A stretch of DNA of 64,000 nucleotides from Streptomyces sp. ML-6. GTDB lineage: Bacteria; Actinomycetota; Actinomycetes; Streptomycetales; Streptomycetaceae. Positions 52,537 to 61,571 of the stretch are shown here, piece by piece (the first letter of the stretch is position 1; each line of letters begins with the position of its first letter). The notes under the pieces were generated by a model. The model was not told where the DNA came from. It saw nothing but the letters and a program-made list of their open reading frames with translations, and did no database searches. The stretch lies in assembly GCF_030116705.1 (NCBI RefSeq), contig NZ_JAOTIK010000001.1, positions 2,003,001 to 2,067,000 of the forward strand. The letters are read 5' to 3'. The position numbers and the translations under genes are program-made.

Positions 52537-53184
52537 TCATCCGCCTAGTTGAGCGGTGCTGGGCACCTTGTCCTTCACCTCGGCGCCCGCGCTCGCGCCC
52601 GCGTCCTTGACGCCGTTGATCACGCTCTCGAAGATCCCGATGTCGCCCTCGCCCGCCTCGCCCTTGCGGAGCTTGGCGCCCAGGTCCTTGAGGGACTCGA
52701 TGCCCGCGGTCAGGGGTGCGACCGCCTTCGACAGCAGCGGGTCGCCCTTGGCGTTGACCGCCGCCGCCTTCAGCCGGTTGTAGGTGAAGGCGCCCGCGAG
52801 CCCGGCCTTGACCAGTGCGAAGGTCCGCCCCTCCGCGCCCTTCTTGAACTTGCCCGCCCGGTACGGCTTGACGATCCACTGGTACGTGGCCCCGGCCGCG
52901 AGCCCCGCGTTGGTGACGAAGCGCGTCTTGGCGAACTTCTGCGCCTGGGCCGAGGAGGTCCCGCTCGGGGAGGCCGTGGCGCTCGCACTGCCGCCGTCGC
53001 CGCCGCACCCGGTGGCGCCCACGAGCACGGCACAGGCCAGCAGCAGCGCAACGAGCGTCCGGCACAGCGGTACGGGACGCGTCCGGCACAGCGGTACGGA
53101 ACGGGGCGCGGCCGGACGGGTCGTGGCGGGGCCGGTCATGGCGGAACTGGGCACGGCAGGGTCGCGCATGGCGGAACTGGGCAC
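52537..53184 (-). CDS. Conserved lipoprotein, unknown
   Basis: A 215-residue protein with a signal peptide LVALLLACAVLVGATGC ending in a lipobox. The mature part is helical and Lys/Ala-rich (AQAQKFAKTRFVTNAGLAAG; FKKGAEGRTFALVKAGLAGA; DPLLSKAVAPLTAGIESLKD; VINGVKDAGASAGAEVKDK). The N-terminus before the signal contains two short repeats (PSSAM twice; VPLCRT twice) and the true start may be the ATG at 53139. No family is recognised. Confidence 0.7.
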   Translation of the reverse strand: MPSSAMRDPAVPSSAMTGPATTRPAAPRSVPLCRTRPVPLCRTLVALLLACAVLVGATGCGGDGGSASATASPSGTSSAQAQKFAKTRFVTNAGLAAGATYQWIVKPYRAGKFKKGAEGRTFALVKAGLAGAFTYNRLKAAAVNAKGDPLLSKAVAPLTAGIESLKDLGAKLRKGEAGEGDIGIFESVINGVKDAGASAGAEVKDKVPSTAQLGG

Positions 53185-53345
53185 AGTGGGCCTCCTGGCC
53201 GGACACCTCGGAAATTCCTACGGAGAGTGGCTGGATTCTGCACTCTCCGTAAGGTTTGTCCGGCCAGGCGTGGCCTGCCACCCGGGAAACGCTGTCCGGG
53301 TGGCCGGGCCCGCCCCGCCCGCGACGGGGTCCGGGGCCGCTCCGG

Positions 53346-54416
53346 TCAGCAGCAGTCGGGGTCCAGTCCGCGCGGCAGGTGCTCGCCGCCGAACACCGCG
53401 GTGGTCGCCTCGTCGCCGCCGAGCGCGGCCACCGCGAGCAGCAGCGAACCGGCGGTCCAGGTGGTGAGTTCCTGGGGCCATATCGCCCGGTTGCCCTCGA
53501 AGACGTACCCCGTCCAGTACATGCCGCCCTCGGCGCGCAGGTGCTGGATGGACTGGAGGATCTCCAGGGCCCGGTCGGACTCGCCCATCACCCAGAGCGC
53601 CAGGGCGAGTTCGGCGCTCTCGCCGCCGGTGACCCACGGGTTGGGGAGCACGCAGCGCACCCCGAGGCCGGGGACGACGAAGCGGTCCCAGCCCTCCTCG
53701 ATGCGGTCCTTGGCGGCCTTTCCGGTGAGCGCGCCGCCGAGGACCGGGTAGTACCAGTCCATCGAGTAGCGGCTCTTGTCCAGGAAGCGTTCCGGGTGGT
53801 TGCGGATCGCGTGGGCCAGTGCCCCGGCGGCCAGCTCCCAGTCGGGCTGCGGTTCCTCGCGCCGTTCGGCGATGGCCAGCGCGCAGCGCAGCGCGTGGTG
53901 GATGGAGGAGCAGCCGGTCAGCAGCGCGTCGTGGACGGGGGTGCCGTCGGCCTCGCGCTTCCAGCCGATCTGGCCGCCGGGCAGCTGGAGCCGCAGGACG
54001 AACTCGATGGCGGCGTAGACGGTCGGCCACATCCGGTCGACGAAGGCGTCGTCCCCGGTGGCGAGGTAGTGGTGCCAGACGCCGACGGCCACGTACGCGC
54101 AGAAGTTGGTCTCCAGGGCCCGGTCGGTCGGCTGCCCGGCGTCCCCGTCGTGGTAGGCGGCGTACCAGGAGCCGTCCCCGTTCTGGTGTCGGGCCAGCCA
54201 CTCGTACGCGCGTGCCGCGGCCTCGTGCTCGCCCGCGGCGTCGAGGGCCATGGCGGCCTCGGTGTGGTCCCACGGGTCGAGGTGGTGGCCCCGGAACCAG
54301 GGCAGCGCGCCGTCCTCGCGCTGGACGGCGAGGACGGCGGCGACGGTCTCGGCGGCCTGCTCGGCGGTGAGGACGCCGGGCAGCACGAGGTGTTCGGTCT
54401 GTTCGGGAACGCTCAC
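53346..54416 (-). CDS. Alpha/alpha-toroid (prenyltransferase/squalene-cyclase-like) protein
   Basis: A 356-residue protein with repeated helix pairs and Trp/His/Asp motifs. VLAVQREDGALPWFRGHHLD, YEWLARHQNGDGSWYAAYHD (QxxDGSW, as in terpenoid-cyclase toroids), IEFVLRLQLPGGQIGWKREA and YSMDWYYPVLGGALTG are seen. It may be a glycoside hydrolase-like or prenyl-chain-binding protein. The GTG at 54416 overlaps the methyltransferase stop (GTGA), so it is third in a GT4 - methyltransferase - toroid operon. The enzymatic role is unknown. Confidence 0.8.
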   Translation of the reverse strand: MSVPEQTEHLVLPGVLTAEQAAETVAAVLAVQREDGALPWFRGHHLDPWDHTEAAMALDAAGEHEAAARAYEWLARHQNGDGSWYAAYHDGDAGQPTDRALETNFCAYVAVGVWHHYLATGDDAFVDRMWPTVYAAIEFVLRLQLPGGQIGWKREADGTPVHDALLTGCSSIHHALRCALAIAERREEPQPDWELAAGALAHAIRNHPERFLDKSRYSMDWYYPVLGGALTGKAAKDRIEEGWDRFVVPGLGVRCVLPNPWVTGGESAELALALWVMGESDRALEILQSIQHLRAEGGMYWTGYVFEGNRAIWPQELTTWTAGSLLLAVAALGGDEATTAVFGGEHLPRGLDPDCC

Positions 54417-55171
54417 GCCTCGGCCCTGGTGAGGTCCTCGGCCGTGGCGGCCACGGGCAGGTGCGGCTTGGTCGCGTACGCCACGAAGCTCTTGCCGACG
54501 ACCGGGTTGAGGAGCTGCTCGGCGACCCGGGTCGCCATCGGCTTCTTCATGATGTCCCAGACCAGCAGCTTGTGGTACGCGCGGACCGGCAGGGCCTTGT
54601 CGTTGTCCACGCCGAAGGCGCACTTGAGCCACCAGTAGGGCGAGTGCAGAGCGTGGGCGTGGTGGGTGCCGTACGGCTTGAGGCCGGCGCCGCGCATCTT
54701 GGCGAGCAGTTCGTCGGCCTTGTAGATGCGGATGTGGCCGCCCTCGACCTCGTGGTACGCGTCGGAGAGCGTCCAGCAGACCTTCTCGGGGCCGTAGCGC
54801 GGCACGGTGACCGCGATCCGGCCGCCGGGCCTGAGCACCCGGACCATCTCGGCGAGCACGCCCTTGTCGTCGGGGATGTGCTCCATGACCTCGGAGATGA
54901 TCACGACGTCGAAGGACTCGTCGGGGAACGGCAGGTTGAGCGCGTCGCCCTCCATCGCGGTGGCGGTGGCGCCCTCGGGGGCCTCGCCTGCCTCCTTCAT
55001 CGCGGCGAACCACTTGGCGACCTCGCGGATCTCCTCGCCGTTCCGGTCGAGGGCCACGACCTGGGCGCCGCGCCGGTAGCACTCGAAGGCGTGGCGTCCG
55101 GCGCCGCAGCCCAGGTCGAGCACTCGGTCGCCGGCGGCGAGCGGGAAGCGGGTGAAGTCCACGGTCAGCAC
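54413..55171 (-). CDS. Class I SAM-dependent methyltransferase
   Basis: A 252-residue enzyme. RVLDLGCGAGRHAFECYRRG is motif I, VVALDRNGEEIREVAKWF is motif II, and FDVVIISEVMEHIPDDKGVL with RVLRPGGRIAVTVPRYGPEK form the post-motif region of UbiE/Methyltransf_11 enzymes. The start is GTG at 55171. It lies in one operon with the GT4 gene upstream (115-nt gap) and the toroid gene downstream (GTGA overlap). It probably methylates a glycolipid or prenyl-linked glycan made by the GT4 protein; this is inference. Confidence 0.87.
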   Translation of the reverse strand: MLTVDFTRFPLAAGDRVLDLGCGAGRHAFECYRRGAQVVALDRNGEEIREVAKWFAAMKEAGEAPEGATATAMEGDALNLPFPDESFDVVIISEVMEHIPDDKGVLAEMVRVLRPGGRIAVTVPRYGPEKVCWTLSDAYHEVEGGHIRIYKADELLAKMRGAGLKPYGTHHAHALHSPYWWLKCAFGVDNDKALPVRAYHKLLVWDIMKKPMATRVAEQLLNPVVGKSFVAYATKPHLPVAATAEDLTRAEA

Positions 55172-55286
55172 GAGTGCCTGCTTTCGCGGTCGGAGGGGAT
55201 CGGGGCGGAGTCGGGTGCGGGGGCGGGAAGTCGAGGGCGGGGGCGGGTGCGGGGCGCCGGGTCGGGTGCGGGGCCGGGCGGCCGGG

Positions 55287-56609
55287 TCAGCGCCGGCGGC
55301 CGGCGCCGGACCGGGCGGCGATCGCCTCGCGGTAGAGGGCCGCGGTGCCGATGGCGGCCTGCTTCCAGGTGAACCGGGACAGCACCCGCTCGCGGCCCGC
55401 GGCGCCGAGCCGGGCCCGCAGTTCCGGGTCGGCGAGCAGCCGGCCGAGCGCGTCGGCCAGGGCACCGGGGTCGGCGGGCGGCACGGCCAGACAGGTCTCG
55501 CCGTCGGGTCCGGCGACCTCGGGGATCGCGCCGCCGGTGGTGGCGACCAGGGGCGTGCCGGTGGCCATGGCCTCGGCGGCGGGCAGGGAGAAGCCCTCGT
55601 ACAGCGAGGGGACGCAGGCGATCTGGGCGCCGCGCACCAGGTCGACGAGTTCGGCGTCGCTGATGCCCTTGACGAACTCGACGGCGTCCTGGAGGCCGTG
55701 CCGTTCGATGGCCTGCGCGACGGGTCCGTCCTCGGCCCGCTTGCCGACGACCACGAGGTGCGCCCGCGGGTTGTCGGTACGGAGCTTGGCGAGGGCGTCG
55801 ACGAGGTGGACGAGGCCCTTCAGCGGGACGTCGGCGCTGGAGGTGGTGACGATCCGGCCGGGTATCTCGGTGATCGACGGGTCGGGGGACCACAGGTCGG
55901 TGTCGGCGCCGATGTGGACGACGTGGATGCGGTCCGGGCGCACCCCGAGGTGGTCGACGATCTCCTGCCGGGAGGAGCCGGAGACGGTGAGCACGGAGGG
56001 CAGGCGGCGCGCGACCCGCTTCTGCATGCGGGTGAAGCCGTACCAGCGGCGCACGGAGGCGCGGCGGCGCCGGTTCTCGGCGGCGTCCAGTTCCAGCTGC
56101 CGGTCGACGGTGATGGGGTGGTGGATCGTGGTGACGAGCGGGGCACCGAGGTCGACGAGCAGGCCGTAGCCGAGGGTCTGGTTGTCGTGGATGACGTCGA
56201 ACTCGCCGCGGCGGGCGGCGAGATGGCGCCGGGCGCGCAGGCTGAAGGTGAGCGGTTCCGGGAAGCCGCCGGTCCACATGGTGGCGACCTCGGCGAGGTC
56301 GATCCAGTCCCGGTACTCGTCGCGCTTCGGGGTGCGGAACGGGTCCGGCTGGCGGTAGAGGTCCAGGCTCGGCAGCTCGGTGAGCGGGACGCCCTCGTCG
56401 AGCACCGGGTAGGGCTGGGCACCGATCACCTCGACACTGTGGCCGAGCCGGGCGAGTTCGCGGGCGAGGTGGCGGACGTAGACGCCCTGGCCGCCGCAGA
56501 AGGGGTTGCCCTTGTAGGTGAGGAGTGCGATGCGCAATGGGCGGTCGTCGGCGGTGCCGGACGTGTTCGGGCCCGTCCGGGGGCCCGACTCTATGGCCTC
56601 AGCGGTCAC
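55287..56609 (-). CDS. Family 4 glycosyltransferase
   Basis: A 440-residue GT-B enzyme. LRIALLTYKGNPFCGGQGVY and VRHLARELARLGHSVEVIGA form the N-terminal acceptor domain. RRLPSVLTVSGSSRQEIVDH follows, then VVHIGADTDLWSP and, in the donor domain, VPSLYEGFSLPAAEAMATG (the E-x7-E motif of GT4). The start is GTG at 56609. It heads the operon with the methyltransferase and toroid genes, and its upstream region, with a KstR-type box at 56664, is shared with the divergent KstR-like gene. The sugar and acceptor are unknown. Confidence 0.88.
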   Translation of the reverse strand: MTAEAIESGPRTGPNTSGTADDRPLRIALLTYKGNPFCGGQGVYVRHLARELARLGHSVEVIGAQPYPVLDEGVPLTELPSLDLYRQPDPFRTPKRDEYRDWIDLAEVATMWTGGFPEPLTFSLRARRHLAARRGEFDVIHDNQTLGYGLLVDLGAPLVTTIHHPITVDRQLELDAAENRRRRASVRRWYGFTRMQKRVARRLPSVLTVSGSSRQEIVDHLGVRPDRIHVVHIGADTDLWSPDPSITEIPGRIVTTSSADVPLKGLVHLVDALAKLRTDNPRAHLVVVGKRAEDGPVAQAIERHGLQDAVEFVKGISDAELVDLVRGAQIACVPSLYEGFSLPAAEAMATGTPLVATTGGAIPEVAGPDGETCLAVPPADPGALADALGRLLADPELRARLGAAGRERVLSRFTWKQAAIGTAALYREAIAARSGAGRRR

Positions 56610-56663
56610 ACTCGGCCCCCTTCTCGCTGCGTTTCCGCCGGAGCGTAACCGCTCACGCTAATC

Positions 56664-56677
56664 TAGAACAAGTTTCA
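56664..56677. promoter_or_regulatory. KstR-type box between the GT4 operon and the TetR gene
   Basis: TAGAACAAGTTTCA fits TnnAACnnGTTnnA at all fixed positions and is nearly the same as the box at 23710. It lies 55 nt before the GT4 start and 148 nt before the TetR gene, so it may serve both. Confidence 0.7.
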
Positions 56678-56824
56678 GTCTGGATCGTTCAATGAGCTAC
56701 GAATCTACCGGCAGGTAGCGTCGGTGCAACGGCCGGATCAGGTGATTCGCGCCACCACCGGGCCCCCTGGCATGCTGTCGCCGCCGGGAGACCGAGCGCC
56801 TCCCTCCGATCGCGGACAGCAGCC

Positions 56825-57451
56825 ATGGATGGGGGACACATGACCGCGGAAGCCAGACCGGCGTTGCCGCCCCTGACCGAACGGCAGGAGGCCCGCCGCC
56901 GCCGCATCCTGCACGCCAGCGCCCGGCTCGCCGGGCGGGGCGGTTTCGAGGCGGTGCAGATGCGCGAGGTCGCGGAGGCCGCGGGGGTCGCGCTGGGCAC
57001 CCTGTACCGCTACTTCCCCTCCAAGATCCACCTGCTGGTCGCCACCATGCAGGACCAGCTCCAGCACATGCACGCGACGCTGCACAAGCATCCCCCGGCC
57101 GGGGACGACGCGGCCCAGCGGGTCGCCGACACCCTGATGCGGGCGTTCCGCGCGCTCCAGCGCGAGCCGCACCTGGCGGACGCGATGGTACGGGCGCTGA
57201 CCTTCGCGGACCGCAGCGTCAGCCCGGAGGTGGACACCGTCTCGCGGATCACGACGACGATCATCCTGGACGCGATGGGGCTGGAGCACCCGACGCCGGA
57301 GCAGCTCTCCGCGGTCCGGGTCATCGAGCACACCTGGCACTCGGCGCTGATCACCTGGCTGTCGGGGCGGGCGTCGATCGCCCAGGTGAAGATCGACATC
57401 GAGACGGTGTGCCGGCTGATCGACGTGACCCGGCCGCCGGAGGCCCCCTGA
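56825..57451 (+). CDS. TetR-family regulator, KstR-like
   Basis: A 208-residue TetR protein. The DNA-binding part RRRRILHASARLAGRGGFEA and VQMREVAEAAGVALGTLYRY then FPSKIHLLVATM closely follows, from memory, that of mycobacterial KstR, the repressor of cholesterol catabolism (also GGYEAVQMRAVADRADVAVG, then TLYRYFPSKVHLLV). The ligand domain (residues 75-205) keeps the FADRSVSPEVDTVSRI and VIEHTWHSALITWLSGRASI segments. In mycobacteria 3-oxo-cholestenoyl-CoA releases KstR from TnnAACnnGTTnnA sites; such boxes occur in this window at 23710 and 56664. The ATG at 56840 is an alternative start. Confidence 0.85.
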   Translation: MDGGHMTAEARPALPPLTERQEARRRRILHASARLAGRGGFEAVQMREVAEAAGVALGTLYRYFPSKIHLLVATMQDQLQHMHATLHKHPPAGDDAAQRVADTLMRAFRALQREPHLADAMVRALTFADRSVSPEVDTVSRITTTIILDAMGLEHPTPEQLSAVRVIEHTWHSALITWLSGRASIAQVKIDIETVCRLIDVTRPPEAP

Positions 57452-57656
57452 CACCGGGGAGCGCCCTGGCATCGGGGAGCACCTCGGAACCGGGATGCGC
57501 CCCGGTGCCTGGGCGTGTCCCGCGACGGCCCCGGGGCTCCTTCCGAAATTCCCGGTCACCGCCCCGGGGCCACTCGTCAGCGTTTCCGACCGTCCGTCAC
57601 CGCTCCCGGCCCCTCGTCAGCGTTTCCGACCGCTCGTCACCGCTCCCGGTTCCTCG

Positions 57657-59657
57657 TCAGCGTTTCTGGCTGCTCGTCAGAAGATGCAGCCGCAGGGCGA
57701 GTTGAAGCTCCAGCGCCCGGCCCGGCTCGTTCCAGTCCGCTCCCAGCAACGCCTGCACCCGGTCCAGCCGCTGCACGACCGTGTTGACGTGCACGTGGAG
57801 TTCGTCCTTGGCGCGGACGAGGCTGCCGCCGGAGCCGAAGTAGGCGCCGAGGGTGCGCACCAGTTGGGTGCCGCGCCGTTCGTCGTACTCCAGCAGCGGC
57901 CCCAGCGTGGCCGAGACGAAGCCGTCGACGTCCTGCGCGTTGCCCAGTACCACGCCCAGGAAGCCGAGTTCCTCGACGCAGGCCCCCTCTCCCGTGCGCC
58001 CCAGCACTCGCATGGCATTCAGGCAGCGGGCGGCCTCCTGGTGGGCGCGGACCAGTTCCCGGACCCCGCCGGCCGGACCCGCGGCGGCGACGGTGACCGG
58101 GGTCTGGGCCAGTTGCCCGAGCCGCTCCGCCGCGGCGCGGGCCGCGTCACCGGCCGCCGTCGCGTCGGCCGTCGCCCCCGGGCCGTCGGCCGCCGTCAGC
58201 AACACCACGCTGCCGGCGTGCTCCGCGGACACGCCGTGGACGTCGCCGCCGAACAGGTAGCGCACCGCGGCGGGGGCCAGCCGCTCCCGGGCACCGCCCT
58301 CGGCGACCTCGGCCACCAGCAGCAGATGCGGGCGGTCGAGGTCGACGCCCAGCCGCCGGCCGCGTTCGGCGAGGCCGTCCGGGTCGCGGTCGGCGCCCGT
58401 CAGCAGGTCGGTGATCAGTTCGCCGCGGACGCGGTTCTCGGTCTCGGCGACGGTGCGCCGCAGCAGCAGGAGCAGTCCGGTGACCACGGCGGCCCGTTCG
58501 TAGAGCCGCCGGTCGGAGTCGTCGAGCCGGCCGTCCCGGTGCAGGACCAGTCCGGCGAGGAGTTCCGGCCCGGCCAGGACCGCGCAGATCCACCGGCCGT
58601 CGCGGTGCACGGCCCGGGCGCCGGTGCGGGACTCCTCGACGGTCTCGGCAGGCCAGCCGGCGTCCATGGCATCGGGGGTGAAGTCGGTGCCGTCGGGCCG
58701 GACGGCCGCCAGGGGGCGCCCGGCCGGGTCGTGGATGGCCAGCGGGGAGTCCAGCAGCCCCGCGACCGCCGCGGCGACGTCCTTGACGTCCCGGCCGCGC
58801 AGCACCAGGTCGGTCAGCCGGTCGTGGGACTCCTCGGCCCGCCGCATGGCCGCCGAGTGCTCCCGCACCGCCGCGTTGGCCTCGGCCAACTCCGCGTTGG
58901 TGACGGCCAGTTCGTCCAGCGCGGACCGGGTGTCGGCGAGCGCGCGGGCGGTGTCGATGGCGATCGCCGCGTGGGCGGCCAGCGAACAGAGCAGGGCGAC
59001 CTCGTCGGGGCTGAAGACCCGGGCGGCGCGGTCGGCGGCGAAGAGGACGCCGATGACCTTTCCCGTACCGCCCCGGCTGGAGCCGAGCAGCAGCGGGACG
59101 CCCAGGATGGCGACGAGCCCCTCGTCCAGTACCCCGGCGTTGATGTTGGGGGTGTGGTGGAAGCGGTCGTCGGTGCGGTAGTCGGGGGTCGCGTACGGTC
59201 GCGCGGTCTGCGCCACCAGGCCGCCGAGCCCGTGCCCGAGCTCCAGCCGCAGCCGTTGGAAGACCATCGACACCGACCCGTCGGTGACCCGCATGTAGGT
59301 GTCCCCCGCCTCCTCGTCGGGGAGCGTGAGGTACGCGGTGTCCGTGCCGAGCAGCATCCTGGCCCGGCGGACGATCGCCTTCAGCACCGCGTCCAGGTCG
59401 CGGGAGGCGGCGAGGTCGCCCGCGGTGTCGAAGAGCGCGGTGAGCTGGAGCTCGCGGCGCCGGTGCTGCCGCAGGACGCCCCTGATCCGCAGCGCCGTGG
59501 CGGTGGCCCGCTCCACCTCGGCCAGATCCCCCGGCGCCACCCCGTCCGCCCGCGCCTGCGAGGAGACGGCCCCCAGCGCCTCGGCGGGGGCGTCGTCGGC
59601 CAGCAGATCGAGCAGACGGCGCAGATGGGGGGCGGCGGAGGCGGACGGTTCGGTCAT
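57657..59657 (-). CDS. GAF-domain regulator with PucR-type C-terminal HTH
   Basis: A 666-residue regulator. Residues about 70-240 hold a GAF domain (LTALFDTAGDLAASRDLDAV; LGHGLGGLVAQTARPYATPD; ILGVPLLLGSSRGG). A coiled coil (ELAVTNAELAEANAAVREHS) follows, and then a second sensory region (LLDSPLAIHDPAGRPLAAVR). The C-terminal PucR helix-turn-helix is FGSGGSLVRAKDELHVHVNT then VVQRLDRVQALLG. The ATG at 59657 is used. Such proteins often control neighbouring catabolic genes in response to small aromatic or lipid ligands; the aldehyde dehydrogenase-ferredoxin pair 2 kb away is a candidate target. The 57452-57656 gap has short GTCAGCGTTTC-type repeats. Confidence 0.88.
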   Translation of the reverse strand: MTEPSASAAPHLRRLLDLLADDAPAEALGAVSSQARADGVAPGDLAEVERATATALRIRGVLRQHRRRELQLTALFDTAGDLAASRDLDAVLKAIVRRARMLLGTDTAYLTLPDEEAGDTYMRVTDGSVSMVFQRLRLELGHGLGGLVAQTARPYATPDYRTDDRFHHTPNINAGVLDEGLVAILGVPLLLGSSRGGTGKVIGVLFAADRAARVFSPDEVALLCSLAAHAAIAIDTARALADTRSALDELAVTNAELAEANAAVREHSAAMRRAEESHDRLTDLVLRGRDVKDVAAAVAGLLDSPLAIHDPAGRPLAAVRPDGTDFTPDAMDAGWPAETVEESRTGARAVHRDGRWICAVLAGPELLAGLVLHRDGRLDDSDRRLYERAAVVTGLLLLLRRTVAETENRVRGELITDLLTGADRDPDGLAERGRRLGVDLDRPHLLLVAEVAEGGARERLAPAAVRYLFGGDVHGVSAEHAGSVVLLTAADGPGATADATAAGDAARAAAERLGQLAQTPVTVAAAGPAGGVRELVRAHQEAARCLNAMRVLGRTGEGACVEELGFLGVVLGNAQDVDGFVSATLGPLLEYDERRGTQLVRTLGAYFGSGGSLVRAKDELHVHVNTVVQRLDRVQALLGADWNEPGRALELQLALRLHLLTSSQKR

Positions 59658-59757
59658 GAGCGGTCGGCAATCGTCGGAAGTGACGGGGACACCGGCCGGC
59701 ACCCCCGCCGCGTTCGTACCCGCCCGACGGGCTCCGGCGCAAGACGCAGAGCTCTTT

Positions 59758-60272
59758 TCAACCGGCCGGATCCGCGGCTCGCCGTGGCCCCGGAGAGGGC
59801 CTCCTACCGCTCCGTGCCGCCTCGCGCCCCCCACCGTGCCGGGACGCGATCTTGCGAAGCCGCCAAATATCTTCTTCCGGGCTCCTGCGGTAGAAGACGT
59901 TCGGCTGAATCGGCTCGCACAGCGCCACGAGGACATCCCCTTCGCGCAGGGATATCTCTTTCTCGAAGAACGTCTCTCGACTCCTCCGGGCGCGGATCAC
60001 ACGAAAGGACAGGGTATGCACCCCGGAGAGAGATCAACGAATTTGGGCCGCTTAAGCGTTGTCCCATCTTTGCGACAGAGTTCAACTCCTCCGCTCTCGA
60101 TCAGAACGATGGACCATTTAAAAGTCATGCTACGAAATGAGTCACGCATTGCCGCATGAAAAATTATCCCGGTCCTCCCACGCCGAGCCGCGCGATTGAG
60201 GGACGAGCGAACACGCCAGGGGATTTTCTCTTCATCGCCGAAGTGGATCACCTTGAGCGGCTGATTCTTCAC
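59758..60272 (-). pseudogene. Frameshifted paralogue of the 60690-61361 gene
   Basis: Two overlapping frames together match the neighbouring intact gene. The first (ATG at 60272, MKNQPLKVIHFGDEEKIPWR) reads NRAARRGRTGII and ends LSPGCIPCPFV at a premature stop near 59997. The second continues with HTLSFRVIRARRSRETFFEK, LREGDVLVALCEPIQPNVFY and RRSPEEDIWRLRKIAS. The intact copy has RRARRRGRTGLL, LSPGPHLLQ, LDQGDVLLVTCDPVQPNVFY and RRSPVADTWSLQII. A one-base loss after the LSPG codons explains the break. GC is low. Confidence 0.75.
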
Positions 60273-60338
60273 TTCATCCCCTTTCCCGGATACGCCAATT
60301 CTCGACGAACACCCCGCCCAGCCGATCGAGATGGCTCT

Positions 60339-60569
60339 TCAAAGCGCCTCGGACAGGGCGGTCGCAATCCAGAAGAGCCCGACAAGAACCGCCCCACCTC
60401 CGATCAGCCGGAAAGTTCCGACCGTGGCAGTCCCCATCTCAACACGGCAGGAGTAGTAATCGAATATCCGAGTCGCCAGATTCCAAAAATTCCCCGACAG
60501 GCAGAACCCGAAGACCAGGACGACCACTCCGACCAAGAAAGAAAACACCAATCCCCCAGGGGTTCTCAT
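60339..60569 (-). CDS. Small two-helix membrane protein, 76 aa
   Basis: Starting at the ATG at 60569 (MRTPGGLVFSFLVGVVVLVF), two membrane helices (to GFCLSG, and FRLIGGGAVLVGLFWIATAL) flank a short loop with NFWNLATRIFDYYSCRVEMG. An ATG at 60620 would add 17 residues. It sits between the two paralogues on the same strand in a low-GC island and may be co-expressed with them. Function unknown. Confidence 0.6.
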   Translation of the reverse strand: MRTPGGLVFSFLVGVVVLVFGFCLSGNFWNLATRIFDYYSCRVEMGTATVGTFRLIGGGAVLVGLFWIATALSEAL

Positions 60570-60689
60570 CACCACAAAAAGCCACAGCCCCGGATCATCA
60601 GGCAAAAGTATCGCAACCATGCAAGGGGCGAAACCGGTGAATTATTGATTTCGAGCGCCACACTCACCGGATCGGATCCCCGTCAACCT

Positions 60690-61361
60690 CTACCCGTCCC
60701 GGGCATCACTTTCCTCCCCGAGACCACGAGTCGGACCGGGCCGTTTCCTGAGATAATTTCCAATAATCCCTGCCATCCCCATGGCAAAGGCAGGCGGAAT
60801 GACATCCTCCCAGATTCCGCCAACTTCCTGTGCCCCTTGCCTGACTGCAACTATCCCCGCAGCCAGCAGGACGAGCACGAGCAGAGGGTGCTTAATTCTC
60901 CTCATTGCCCGAACCCCCTCGGCCACAATCCCATACCGAATGATCTGCAGACTCCAGGTATCCGCCACGGGGCTGCGCCGATAGAAGACGTTCGGCTGCA
61001 CAGGGTCACACGTCACCAGCAACACGTCTCCCTGATCGAGTACAACCTCCCGCTCGACTCTTGTGGAACGTTTTTCACGCGTCCGAAGAACATCGAGCTG
61101 GAGCAAGTGCGGCCCTGGAGAAAGCGGAATGAAGTGAACTTTTCTGATGCTGGTCCGGTCCACGCCGCAGAGCTCACGTCCACCTTCCGTGACGGAAACC
61201 AAGCACCATTTTGGCGACCAGCTGCGGGGAGGATCACGCAAGTCCACCTGCACGAGCAGACCGGTCCGGCCTCGACGACGAGCCCTGCGAATCAGACGAA
61301 GGGATCTCCCCTTCACCCTGCCGTCAAATGAACTGTTGACCTGAACCGCAACGCCTTCCAC
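60690..61361 (-). CDS. Unknown protein of the Rhs-adjacent island, with C-terminal helices
   Basis: The GTG at 61361 (VEGVAVQVNSSFDGRVKGRS) is the most likely start; a longer frame to 61529 has no protein-like start. The middle is beta-rich: KWCLVSVTEGGRELCGVDRT, VHFIPLSPGPHLLQLDVLRT, VVLDQGDVLLVTCDPVQPNV and FYRRSPVADTWSLQII, somewhat like DUF2846-type sandwich proteins. A membrane helix (HPLLVLVLLAAGIVAVRQGA) and a second hydrophobic stretch near the end follow. A frameshifted paralogue lies 0.4 kb downstream. Composition is clearly lower in GC than the core genome. The gap 61362-61571 holds no other gene. Confidence 0.6.
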   Translation of the reverse strand: MEGVAVQVNSSFDGRVKGRSLRLIRRARRRGRTGLLVQVDLRDPPRSWSPKWCLVSVTEGGRELCGVDRTSIRKVHFIPLSPGPHLLQLDVLRTREKRSTRVEREVVLDQGDVLLVTCDPVQPNVFYRRSPVADTWSLQIIRYGIVAEGVRAMRRIKHPLLVLVLLAAGIVAVRQGAQEVGGIWEDVIPPAFAMGMAGIIGNYLRKRPGPTRGLGEESDARDG

Positions 61362-61571
61362 ATTTCCCCCGTCCGCAAGCCGCCCGATTTGCCGCACCTC
61401 CCAGGCCAACAGACAGCAGAAATCCGACCCGAACCCGGGGCTCGACAATAATGCACCCGGCTCTACCCCACCCAACCCTTCACCGCCACCTGGATAAAGC
61501 CACCCCCCGACAGAGGAGCAGATCAGCAACGATTCAAGGCCATCATGGGAGTATTTACATCCATATCGGCG

